64,000 bases of DNA from Halanaerobium praevalens DSM 2228 (GTDB lineage: Bacteria > Bacillota > Halanaerobiia > Halanaerobiales > Halanaerobiaceae): positions 930,001 to 994,000 of the forward strand of contig NC_017455.1 in the NCBI RefSeq assembly GCF_000165465.1. Reading direction: 5' to 3'. The notes under the pieces are model-generated. The model worked only from the letters and a program-made list of their open reading frames with translations, searched no databases and was not told where the DNA came from. A program made the translations under genes and the position numbers. This document shows positions 35,575 to 43,733 of the stretch, piece after piece (within the stretch, counting starts at the first letter, position 1; the number at the start of each line of letters is the position of its first letter).

Positions 35575-36867
35575 ATGAAAAATGATATGTTTAACTATAG
35601 TTCTTTAGCAGAGTTGAAAGCAGAGTTTTCTGGTTTTGATTTAAATATTCCTTTATTAAAAAATACAGATATATTAAAAAATCAAATTAAGCTTCAAAAT
35701 TTAATTATTCCAAATCGCATTGCTATTCATCCTATGGAGGGAGCAGATGCTACTTTAGATGGCTCTCCTTCTGCTTTGACAAGAAGAAGATATCAACGTT
35801 TTGCAGCTGGTGGTGCAGGCTTGATTTGGTTTGAAGCAATGGCTATTAATAAAAGTGGTAGAGCAAATAAAAATCAATTGTATTTAAAAGAAGCAAACTT
35901 AAATGAATTTAAAGAACTTATTAATTTAATTAAAAATATATCGAAGATTGATCCTTATACAGTAGCTCAGCTGAGTCATTCTGGTCGCTTTGGTGATAAT
36001 AATATAATTGTATTTAAAGATAAGGATCTTGATCCTATTTCAATATCAGAAAAAGATTATCACCAAATAACTGATTTAGAACTTGATTATTTACAGCTTG
36101 ATTATTTAAAAGCAGCTGAATTGGCAGCTAGATCAGGATTTGATGCAGTCGATATTAAAAGTTGCCATCGTTATTTACTCTCATCTATACTAGCTGCCAA
36201 GAATAGAAAAGGTAAATACGGTGGTAGTTATGAAAATAGGACTCGTTTTTTGAAAGAAACAATAAAAAAAATTAAAGATAATATTAATATTGATATAACA
36301 GTTCGTTTAAATATTTATGATGCCTTACCTGGAGGATGGGCTACAGATCAAAAAGGTAATCCACAATTAGAAGAATGTAAAAAATTACTTAAAGAATTAG
36401 AGGAGCTTGATGTTAAAATTATTAATATCACAGCGAGTACTCCATATTTAAAACCACATATAAATAGGCCATATGATCGCGGTTCATATATTCCTCCAGA
36501 ATCACCTTTACAGGGAGTTCAAAGATTATTGAAGCTAACTAAATTTGCTAAAGATAACTTAAAAAAAGCAATTGTAATAGGAACTGGTTTTAGTTGGCTT
36601 CGCCAATATGGGGCTAATATTGCTGCAGGTATGATTCAATCTGATTGGACAGATTTAGCAGGTTTTGGTAGGCAAGCTTTTGCTTATCCAAATTTTGCGA
36701 ATGATATTTTCAAAAAAAATGAAATGGATAAAAATAAAGTATGTATTAGTTGTAGTAAGTGTGCTGAATTAAAAGCAGCTAAAAAAAAGGCTGGTTGTGT
36801 AATTAGAGATTCAAATATCTATTTACCTTTATATCAAGAAATTAATTTAAAAAATAAAAAGGAGTAA
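35575..36867 (+). CDS. NADH:flavin oxidoreductase (old yellow enzyme-like) with C-terminal Fe-S cysteines
   Basis: 430 residues. The FMN TIM barrel includes NRIAIHPMEGADATLDGSPS, the YQRFAAGGAGLIWFEA region, AQLSHSGRFG and the loop YGGSYENRTRFL that is highly typical of this family. A C-terminal CISCSKC and later Cys (12 residues on) resemble the 4Fe-4S site of 2,4-dienoyl-CoA reductase-type members. The flavodoxin-like/NAD domain of those long enzymes is absent. The separate FAD protein at 37739 could supply that part. An ordinary ene-reductase role in sugar metabolism is not established. Confidence 0.85.
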   Translation: MKNDMFNYSSLAELKAEFSGFDLNIPLLKNTDILKNQIKLQNLIIPNRIAIHPMEGADATLDGSPSALTRRRYQRFAAGGAGLIWFEAMAINKSGRANKNQLYLKEANLNEFKELINLIKNISKIDPYTVAQLSHSGRFGDNNIIVFKDKDLDPISISEKDYHQITDLELDYLQLDYLKAAELAARSGFDAVDIKSCHRYLLSSILAAKNRKGKYGGSYENRTRFLKETIKKIKDNINIDITVRLNIYDALPGGWATDQKGNPQLEECKKLLKELEELDVKIINITASTPYLKPHINRPYDRGSYIPPESPLQGVQRLLKLTKFAKDNLKKAIVIGTGFSWLRQYGANIAAGMIQSDWTDLAGFGRQAFAYPNFANDIFKKNEMDKNKVCISCSKCAELKAAKKKAGCVIRDSNIYLPLYQEINLKNKKE

Positions 36868-36873
36868 ATTATT

Positions 36874-37689
36874 TTGAAATTATCATATAGTACTTTAGCA
36901 TGTCCAGAATGGAATTTTGATAAAATCATAAAATTTGCTAAAATCAATTTTTATGATGGTGTAGAATTAAGAATATGTGAATCACAAATAAATGCAAATT
37001 TAGATCCACGAAAAGTAAAAAGGATAAAAAATAAATTTTTCATTAATAAATTAGAAATAGCATGTCTTTCAGCATATACTAATTTTAATAATCCAGATTA
37101 TAATACTAGAAAAGAAAATATTTTGAAATTAAAAGAAATAATTGATTTAGCTTCCGCTTTAGGAGCAAAATATGTACGTACATTTGGTTCAAATACTAAT
37201 AATGATATTAAAAAAAGTAAAATAATTTTTTGGATTCAAGAAGCTTTTAAAGAGCTTGATAGATATGCAGATAAAAAAAATGTTAAAATATTATTAGAGA
37301 CTCATGATGACCTTAGTACAGGCTACGATGTTCATAAAATATTTAAAAATAAAGAATTTGATAATTGTGGAGTTCTTTGGGATATTGCACATTCTATTAG
37401 AGCTGGGGAAGATATTTTAACTACTTTAGAATATTTAAAAGATTATATATATCATATACACATTAAGGATTGGATAAAATTAAATGAAGAAAAAGATTAT
37501 TATGTGTTATTAGGAGCGGGTGTATTGCCAGTAGAAAAATTATTATTAGAATTAAAGAAAATTAAGTATAATGGGTATCTATCTTTAGAATGGGAAAAAA
37601 TATGGATTCCAGAAATTGAAGAGTCAGATATTGCTATAATGCAATATTCCAAAAAAATGAATTATTATTTTCAAAAGCTTAACCTTTAA
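36874..37689 (+). CDS. Sugar phosphate isomerase/epimerase-like TIM-barrel protein
   Basis: 271 residues of the xylose-isomerase-like AP_endonuc_2 fold. Likely metal ligands are the Glu in ILLETHDDLS, Asp in LWDIAHS, His in HIHIKDW and the final Glu in YLSLEWEK. TTG 36874 follows AAAGGAG by 10 bases. Relatives act as isomerases, epimerases or, with Gfo/Idh partners, as lyases on 3-keto-glycosides. The neighbourhood supports a redox-coupled sugar conversion, but the reaction is not known. Confidence 0.82.
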   Translation: MKLSYSTLACPEWNFDKIIKFAKINFYDGVELRICESQINANLDPRKVKRIKNKFFINKLEIACLSAYTNFNNPDYNTRKENILKLKEIIDLASALGAKYVRTFGSNTNNDIKKSKIIFWIQEAFKELDRYADKKNVKILLETHDDLSTGYDVHKIFKNKEFDNCGVLWDIAHSIRAGEDILTTLEYLKDYIYHIHIKDWIKLNEEKDYYVLLGAGVLPVEKLLLELKKIKYNGYLSLEWEKIWIPEIEESDIAIMQYSKKMNYYFQKLNL

Positions 37690-37738
37690 TAATTGAAATT
37701 TATTAATTATTTTTATAAATAAAATGGGGTAGATTAAA

Positions 37739-39745
37739 ATTGAAAAAAATAAAATAAAAATCAATTGTAAACAAATTGAAGTATATTCTTTAAACACAGT
37801 TATAGTAGGTTCTGGTGCGGCTGGATTAAATGCAGCAGATAGATTATATAATTTTGGTCAAAAAGATATAGCAGTTATTACTGAAGGTCTTAAAATGGGA
37901 ACTTCTCGTAATACAGGTTCAGATAAACAGACTTATTATAAACTGAGTTTAAGTAGCAAAAATAAAGATTCAACTTATGAAATGGCTGAAACATTATTTT
38001 CAGGTGGAGCTGTAGATGGAGATATTGCTTTAGTTGAATCTGCTTTATCGACGTTTTCATTTTATCATCTTGTTGATATTGGGGTGCCTTTCCCTCATAA
38101 CCAGTTTGGAGAATATATTGGTTATAAAACTGATCATGCACCTAAAAAAAGGGCAACTTCTGCTGGCCCATTAACTTCTTATTATATGACTGAAAAATTA
38201 GAAAAAGAAGTTCAAAACAAAAGTATTAAAATTTTTGATAATTATCAAGTAATAGCAATTTTAACGGATAAATCACAAAAAAAAGCTATTGGTTTATTAA
38301 CTTTAAATAAAAACCAATTAAATAACAAAGAAAAATTATATACAATTTTTAATACTACAAATATTATTTATGCTACTGGTGGTCCAGCTGGAATGTATGC
38401 TGCTTCAGTTTATCCTAGTAGTCAAACAGGAGCATCAGGACTGGCTTTTGAAGTAGGTGTGAAAGGTAAAAATTTAACTGAGTGGCAATATGGTATTGCG
38501 TCAACTAAATTTAGATGGAATTTATCTGGATCTTATCAACAAGTTTTACCAACTTATATTTCTACAGATCAAAAAGGGAATGATAGAAAAGAATTTTTAA
38601 ATGATTACTTTAGTAATCCAAAAAAAATGTTTATTTCTATTTTTAAAAAAGGCTATGAGTGGCCTTTTGATCCTCGTAAAGTTAAAAATCAAGGTTCCTC
38701 TTTAATAGATATTATAGTTTATTATGAAACTATAATTAAAGGAAGAAGAGTTTGGCTTGATTATCGTCAAAATTCAAAGTTAATATCTGATTGTGGAAAA
38801 CTAAATATTTCTTTATTAGGTAAGGAAGTAAAAAAATATCTTAAAAATTCTGAAGCGTTATTTGGAAACCCAATTGAAAGACTAAAAAAGATGAATAAAC
38901 CAGCAATTGATTTATATGCTAATAATGGTATAAATTTAAAAAATGAAATGCTTGAAATAGCAGTTTGTGCTCAACATAATAATGGTGGTCTTGCAGCTAA
39001 TATTTGGTGGGAAAGCAATTTGAAACATTTTTTTCCAGTGGGAGAAGTTAATGGCAGTCATGGTGTTTATCGACCTGGAGGTTCTGCCTTAAACGCTGGT
39101 CAAGTTGGAAGTACAAGAGCTGCTCAATTTATAGCTAATTGTTATAGAGAAAATCCATTGGATTTAAAACATTTTAAAAGAATGATAACAATGCAGGTTA
39201 AAAGAAAAATAGATCTTGGAGATACATTTTTAGATTCAATTAATAAAAATAATTATAAATTTAGTTCTAGTGTAATAGAGATTAGAAAAAAAATTGGACA
39301 AAGAATGAGTAAAGCTGCAGCTCATATTCGTTCTAAAAATAGTATTCAATCTGCTTTAGAGAAAACAAAATTTGATTTTGAAAATTTAACTAAGACATGT
39401 TTTTTAAATTCAATTAGAGATTTAAGTTTAGCTTTTCAAAATTATGATTTGCTTTTCACACAATTAGTATATTTAAAGGCAATAAAAAATTATATAGATT
39501 TAGGAGGGAAAAGTAGAGGTTCTTATCTAATTAAAACAGAAAAAGAAAATATTTTTACTAATAACTTAATTGAAAATTTAGATTTTGATTTAGAAAAAAA
39601 TTTTTTAAGTGAAAAAATACAATTAATTCAATATAAAAATAATAAATTTAATATTAATTGGCGTCATGTAAGACCAATTCCAGATAATGATTATTGGTTT
39701 GAAAAAATTTGGAATAAATATCGTAAAAATAAAATCATAAAATAA
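37739..39745 (+). CDS. FAD-dependent oxidoreductase of the succinate dehydrogenase/fumarate reductase flavoprotein class, apparent ATT start
   Basis: About 668 residues. The dinucleotide loop TVIVGSGAAGLNAADRL (about residues 20-36) lies upstream of the first ATG (37895), so the true start must be earlier. The only candidate in frame is ATT 37739, 9 bases after GGGG; a TTG one base later is out of frame. Other motifs are TRNTGSDKQ-like SRNTGSDKQ, YATGGPAGMYA and the C-terminal PVGEVNGSHGVYRPGGSALN FAD-binding region. It presumably oxidises or reduces a sugar-derived substrate with the neighbouring FMN protein. A homopolymer error at the A-run (37743-37749) could also explain the missing start. 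Confidence 0.82.
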   Translation: MEKNKIKINCKQIEVYSLNTVIVGSGAAGLNAADRLYNFGQKDIAVITEGLKMGTSRNTGSDKQTYYKLSLSSKNKDSTYEMAETLFSGGAVDGDIALVESALSTFSFYHLVDIGVPFPHNQFGEYIGYKTDHAPKKRATSAGPLTSYYMTEKLEKEVQNKSIKIFDNYQVIAILTDKSQKKAIGLLTLNKNQLNNKEKLYTIFNTTNIIYATGGPAGMYAASVYPSSQTGASGLAFEVGVKGKNLTEWQYGIASTKFRWNLSGSYQQVLPTYISTDQKGNDRKEFLNDYFSNPKKMFISIFKKGYEWPFDPRKVKNQGSSLIDIIVYYETIIKGRRVWLDYRQNSKLISDCGKLNISLLGKEVKKYLKNSEALFGNPIERLKKMNKPAIDLYANNGINLKNEMLEIAVCAQHNNGGLAANIWWESNLKHFFPVGEVNGSHGVYRPGGSALNAGQVGSTRAAQFIANCYRENPLDLKHFKRMITMQVKRKIDLGDTFLDSINKNNYKFSSSVIEIRKKIGQRMSKAAAHIRSKNSIQSALEKTKFDFENLTKTCFLNSIRDLSLAFQNYDLLFTQLVYLKAIKNYIDLGGKSRGSYLIKTEKENIFTNNLIENLDFDLEKNFLSEKIQLIQYKNNKFNINWRHVRPIPDNDYWFEKIWNKYRKNKIIK

Positions 39746-39802
39746 TTACTGGTTTAATTTAATTATAATAAATATTCTAGTTTTAAAAAGGAGTTTTGCT
39801 TA

Positions 39803-40453
39803 ATGATTAAAACTAATAGTTTAAAAAAAATTGAGAAAAAAGGAATTATTGCTGTTATTAGGGCAGAAAATCAAGAAGAAGCATTAAAAATTACTGAAGC
39901 TGTAAAAGAAGGTGGAATTGAAGCAATTGAAATCACAATGACTGTTCCTGGTGCGGTAAGTCTAATTAAGAATTTAACTAATGAATATAGTAAGGATGAT
40001 ATATTAATTGGAGCAGGATCTGTGTTAGATGCCGAGACTGCTCGTACTTGTATATTAGCTGGTGCAGAATATATTGTTTCTCCTTCATTAGATAAAGAAA
40101 CAATTGCTATGTGTAACCGTTATCAAAAAGCTGTTATACCTGGTGCAATGAGTGTTACTGAAATAGTTGAAGCCATGAAAAATGGTGCAGATATTATTAA
40201 AATTTTTCCTGCAACATTATTTGGACCTAAAATTATTAAAGCAGTGAAAGGACCTTTACCTCAAGCACCTTTAATTCCTACTGGAGGAGTTAGTTTAGAT
40301 AATGTTAAAGAATGGATTAGAGCAGGGAGTTTCGCGGTTGGTGTAGGTAGCTCTCTGAGTAAAGGTGCTAAAAATGGAAATTATGCTCAAATAACAGAAA
40401 ATGCTAAAGAATTTATTAGTTTGATTAAAGAGGCCAGAGCAGAAATGGCTTAA
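39803..40453 (+). CDS. eda: 2-keto-3-deoxy-6-phosphogluconate aldolase (KDPG/KHG aldolase)
   Basis: 216 residues. It splits KDPG into pyruvate and glyceraldehyde-3-phosphate. The class I aldolase residues are visible: Glu in EAIEITMTVPGAV, phosphate-binding GAGSVLDAETA, the Schiff-base Lys in ADIIKIFPA and the PTGGV loop. AAAGGAG precedes the ATG. It is 57 bases after the FAD gene and probably in the same transcript, so the cluster ends in KDPG cleavage. Confidence 0.93.
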   Translation: MIKTNSLKKIEKKGIIAVIRAENQEEALKITEAVKEGGIEAIEITMTVPGAVSLIKNLTNEYSKDDILIGAGSVLDAETARTCILAGAEYIVSPSLDKETIAMCNRYQKAVIPGAMSVTEIVEAMKNGADIIKIFPATLFGPKIIKAVKGPLPQAPLIPTGGVSLDNVKEWIRAGSFAVGVGSSLSKGAKNGNYAQITENAKEFISLIKEARAEMA

Positions 40454-40633
40454 ATCTCATTTTAGAAATAACTTTAAAGAATAACTAGAATTTATCTTTC
40501 TAATTAATCAGGCCCACTTCCCGATTGCCACATCCTGTGGCACGGTCAGTTCAGGGCGTCCTGCCCTTCAGCCTGATTGGTTAGAAATCTTCATTAAGTT
40601 ATTCTAGATAAAGTTCTTAATTTATGAGATTTA
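40451..40633 (+). repeat. Long nested inverted-repeat element with GC-rich two-hairpin core
   Basis: Five nested arm pairs: 40451-40460/40624-40633, 40470-40476/40609-40615, 40479-40487/40597-40605, 40497-40503/40581-40587 and AATCAGGC (40506-40513)/GCCTGATT (40571-40578). The core contains GCCACA-TCC-TGTGGC and AGGGC-GTCCT-GCCCT hairpins. The core is far richer in G+C than its surroundings. It resembles a REP- or MITE-like insertion or a structured RNA, and fills most of the 263-base gap between eda and kdgK. Confidence 0.7.
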
Positions 40634-40672
40634 AGATCATTTCTTTTAGTAGCGAATGTTAAGTTATTCTAG
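40594..40672 (+). repeat. Direct repeat at the right edge of the element
   Basis: TTAAGTTATTCTAG occurs exactly at 40594-40607 and 40659-40672, with imperfect similarity continuing on the right. The first copy is part of the right arm of the long inverted repeat, the second lies just before kdgK. It could reflect insertion or slippage. Confidence 0.65.
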
Positions 40673-40716
40673 TAAAAATTCTAATTCATAAAAACTCACA
40701 GGAGGTTTTTTATATT

Positions 40717-41739
40717 ATGTCTAAAAAAGTTGTTACATTTGGAGAGATTATGCTGCGTTTAACCCCACCTGATCATAAGCGTTTTATTCAGGCTGACACT
40801 TTTAATGTTATTTATGGTGGAGGAGAAGCAAATACGGCTGTATCTTTAGCTAATTATGGTCTGGATGCTCGTTTTGTAACTAAATTACCTGACAATCCGA
40901 TCGGTCAGGCTGCTTTAAATGAAATTCGTCATTTTGGTGTGGATACTGATTACATTGCTCGAGGTGGAGACCGTTTAGGAATCTATTACTGTGAGAATGG
41001 TGCAAGTCAGAGACCATCTAATGTAGTTTATGATAGAGCTTATTCTGCGATTGCTGAAGCTGAGAGTGCAGATTTTGACTGGGAAGATATTTTTGCTGAT
41101 GTAGACTGGTTCCACTATACTGGAATCACTCCTGCTTTAAGTGAGCAGATGTCAAATGTTACTTTAGAAGCTGTTAAAGCTGCTAAAAAGTACGGAGTAA
41201 AAGTGAGCTGTGACTTAAACTTCCGCGCTAAGCTCTGGAGTAAAGAAAGAGCTGGCCAGGTAATGGATGGTTTAATGGAATATACTGATGTTGTAATTGC
41301 TAATGAAGAAGATGCCGAAATGGTATTTGATATTAAGAGTGGTTCTGATATTACTGGTGGTGACTTAAATATTGAAGGTTACAAAAATGTTGCCAAGCAG
41401 TTAATTGATCGCTTTGATCTAGACTTAGTAGGAAGTCACTTAAGAATCAGCCACAGTGCTTCTAATAATGGCTGGTTAGTTATTCTTTTTGATGGAGAGA
41501 ACTTTGTTCAGTCAACTAAATATGAGATTACAATTATTGATCGTGTTGGTGGAGGAGATTCTTTTGCTGGGGGCTTAATTTATTCTCTAGTGACCGGTAA
41601 AGGACTTCAAGAAGCTGCTGAGTTTGGTGCTGCTGCTTCTGCTTTAAAGCAGTCAATCCCTGGTGATTTTAACCATGTAAATATTAAAGAAGTAGAAAAC
41701 TTAGCAAATGGAAATATTTCGGGGAGAGTTAAAAGATAA
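40717..41739 (+). CDS. kdgK: 2-keto-3-deoxygluconate kinase (PfkB family)
   Basis: 340 residues. It phosphorylates KDG to KDPG, the substrate of the aldolase encoded upstream. PfkB motifs are VIYGGGEANTAVSLANYG at the N terminus and DRVGGGDSFAGGLIYSL with the catalytic Asp near the C terminus. The ATG follows AGGAGG. Its base composition is clearly higher in G+C than its cluster neighbours, which suggests high expression or a different history. A terminator follows. Confidence 0.93.
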   Translation: MSKKVVTFGEIMLRLTPPDHKRFIQADTFNVIYGGGEANTAVSLANYGLDARFVTKLPDNPIGQAALNEIRHFGVDTDYIARGGDRLGIYYCENGASQRPSNVVYDRAYSAIAEAESADFDWEDIFADVDWFHYTGITPALSEQMSNVTLEAVKAAKKYGVKVSCDLNFRAKLWSKERAGQVMDGLMEYTDVVIANEEDAEMVFDIKSGSDITGGDLNIEGYKNVAKQLIDRFDLDLVGSHLRISHSASNNGWLVILFDGENFVQSTKYEITIIDRVGGGDSFAGGLIYSLVTGKGLQEAAEFGAAASALKQSIPGDFNHVNIKEVENLANGNISGRVKR

Positions 41740-41813
41740 ATTGTAATCATTATAATTAACTAAGGTAGTGAAATGTTTTGTTATAATATTAAAAATATAA
41801 ATAAATAACTAAT

Positions 41814-41852
41814 AAAAACAGCTGTTGAAACATAAAAGCAGCTGTTTTTTTA
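41814..41852 (+). terminator. Terminator after kdgK
   Basis: AAAAACAGCTG pairs with CAGCTGTTTTT around a 13-base loop, followed by a T-run. The remaining bases to 42046 hold a weak 9-bp inverted repeat (41870-41878/41903-41911) and the sigma-H-like promoter; no gene is seen. Confidence 0.9.
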
Positions 41853-41945
41853 ATTTTGTTTATTAATAAAATAGTTATTAAATTCACTAATAAAAAAATA
41901 ATATAACTATTATTTTGTAAAAAAAGAAAAAAATTACAAAATTAT

Positions 41946-41973
41946 GCAGGAATTATTTTATCAGTGGAGAAGA
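41946..41973 (+). promoter_or_regulatory. Sigma-H-like promoter of the second pilus/T2SS cluster
   Basis: GCAGGAATT (41946-41954) with GGAGAAG (41966-41972) as a near match to RnnGAAT. The block 41936-41955 matches 7511-7530 at 18 of 20 positions, and both have 23 bases from the start of the -35 box to the GAA of the -10. This points to shared control of the two clusters. Confidence 0.5.
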
Positions 41974-42046
41974 TACTAAACAGACTCAATAAATATTACA
42001 TAATTTATTTTTTGAGATAAAAAATGGAAGAATAAAGGTGGTAATT

Positions 42047-43717
42047 ATGCAAAGCTTTTATGATTTTTTAATTAATCAATATCAAATTCCAACTAAAGCC
42101 CAAGTAAAGTTATTTAATTTAACTCAAAATGAAAATTTAAAAAGTTTAATTGATTTTATTAAAACCAAAAACATAATTTCAGAAAAGAATTTGTTAACAG
42201 CAATGGCTAATTATTTTGATTTTAAATTATATAAAGATTTTAAAATAAAAAATAATAAAATTGAATTACCTCTTTTAGAATTAGAACAAGTAGAAAAATA
42301 TAAAATTATAATAATTAATAAAACAAAATCACTGATTTCTTTTGGCACTCTTTATCCTCCAGATTTATTTTTAGAAGAGAAATTAAAGTTTAAATTCAAA
42401 GTGCAAGTTAAATTTTATTTAATGTCAAAAAAAGAATTTTATCAACTAAAAGATTCTATTTATAGCAGTTATTTTAAAGTTGATCAACAGGAATTATTAA
42501 AAGAATTTAGTGATTTCAAAAAAATTGATAGTAGAGACATTGATAGTCTTAAAAATATAGTGGAAGATGCTCCAATTGTTAAATTATTAAATAAGATTTT
42601 AACAGAAGCAATAGCTGTAAAAGCAAGTGATATACATTTAGAAAAAAAAGAAAATTATTTTAAAATTAGATATAGAGTTGATGGTATTTTAAAAACTTAT
42701 TATAAATTACCAGTTAAAATTTCTGCTGCTGTTATTTCACGCATCAAAATTATTTCTGCAATGGATATAACAATTAGGCATTTACCCCAAGATGGAAAAA
42801 TGGAATTTAAATTCCAGGGAGCTATTTATGATATCAGAACTTCTGTAATTCCTACAATTTATGGAGAAAAGGCAGTTTTGAGATTATTATTGAGAAATGA
42901 AAACTTATTACAAGTTAAAGAATTAAATTTTAGTAAACATAATTTAAAAAGATTTAAGCAAATTTTGAAATTTAATTCAGGTATTATTTTAGTCTCTGGG
43001 CCAACAGGAAGTGGGAAAACAACTACTTTATTTTCAATTTTAAATGAATTAGCCACAGAAAAAAATAATATTATTACTGTTGAAAATCCAGTTGAATATA
43101 AACTTGATTTATTAAATCAAATAGAGATAAATAAAGCTCAAGGATTAAAATTCCCAATAATTTTAAGATCAATTTTAAGACAAGATCCAGATATTATAAT
43201 GATTGGAGAGATTAGAGATCAAGAAACAGCTCAAATTGCTGTCAGAGCTGCAGTTACAGGTCATTTGGTTTTAAGTACTATTCATACAGTAGATAGTATA
43301 TCAGCTGTAATTCGCTTAATAGATATGGGAATACCACCTTATTTAATCAGCAGTACTTTAAATGCAGTTATTGCTCAAAGGTTATTACTTAAGCTTTGCT
43401 CTAACTGCAAAGAAAAAATAAGACTTCAGCCCAAATATAAAACGATATTTAAAGAAAAAGATATAAATTATAGTTATCAGCCTGTAGGCTGTAAAAAATG
43501 TAATGATGGTCATTTAGGCAGAATACCTACAGCTGAAATTTTAATTATAAATAATCAAATTAGAAATATAATTAATCAAAATTCTAACTATTCTAAATTA
43601 AAACAAGCAGCAGTGGCTTCAGGAATGATGACTTTAGCTCAATCCTCTCTTGAAAAATTAAAAAATGGAATTGTTGCAAAAGATGAGCTTTTGAGAGTAA
43701 TAAATTTCAGTGCCTAA
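42047..43717 (+). CDS. GspE/PilB-type assembly ATPase of the second cluster
   Basis: 556 residues. The N-terminal 150 residues are divergent and lack the RLGxxL-type MshEN motifs of PilB. Then come the N2 domain (ASDIHLEKKENYFKIRYRVD), Walker A GPTGSGKTTT (about 317-326), DPDIIMIGEIRDQ, His box STIHTVDS and the zinc cysteines CSNC and CKKC. ATG 42047 follows AAAGGTGG; a GTG at 42038 overlaps that site. No retraction ATPase follows, so this powers a secretion pseudopilus or non-retractile pilus. Confidence 0.92.
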   Translation: MQSFYDFLINQYQIPTKAQVKLFNLTQNENLKSLIDFIKTKNIISEKNLLTAMANYFDFKLYKDFKIKNNKIELPLLELEQVEKYKIIIINKTKSLISFGTLYPPDLFLEEKLKFKFKVQVKFYLMSKKEFYQLKDSIYSSYFKVDQQELLKEFSDFKKIDSRDIDSLKNIVEDAPIVKLLNKILTEAIAVKASDIHLEKKENYFKIRYRVDGILKTYYKLPVKISAAVISRIKIISAMDITIRHLPQDGKMEFKFQGAIYDIRTSVIPTIYGEKAVLRLLLRNENLLQVKELNFSKHNLKRFKQILKFNSGIILVSGPTGSGKTTTLFSILNELATEKNNIITVENPVEYKLDLLNQIEINKAQGLKFPIILRSILRQDPDIIMIGEIRDQETAQIAVRAAVTGHLVLSTIHTVDSISAVIRLIDMGIPPYLISSTLNAVIAQRLLLKLCSNCKEKIRLQPKYKTIFKEKDINYSYQPVGCKKCNDGHLGRIPTAEILIINNQIRNIINQNSNYSKLKQAAVASGMMTLAQSSLEKLKNGIVAKDELLRVINFSA

Positions 43718-43733
43718 ATTGGAGTGAATCATT

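Noticed and set aside
37890-38141. Minus-strand frame over the start of the FAD gene
   Set aside because: No start signal and no family resemblance, while the plus-strand frame carries clear FAD motifs.
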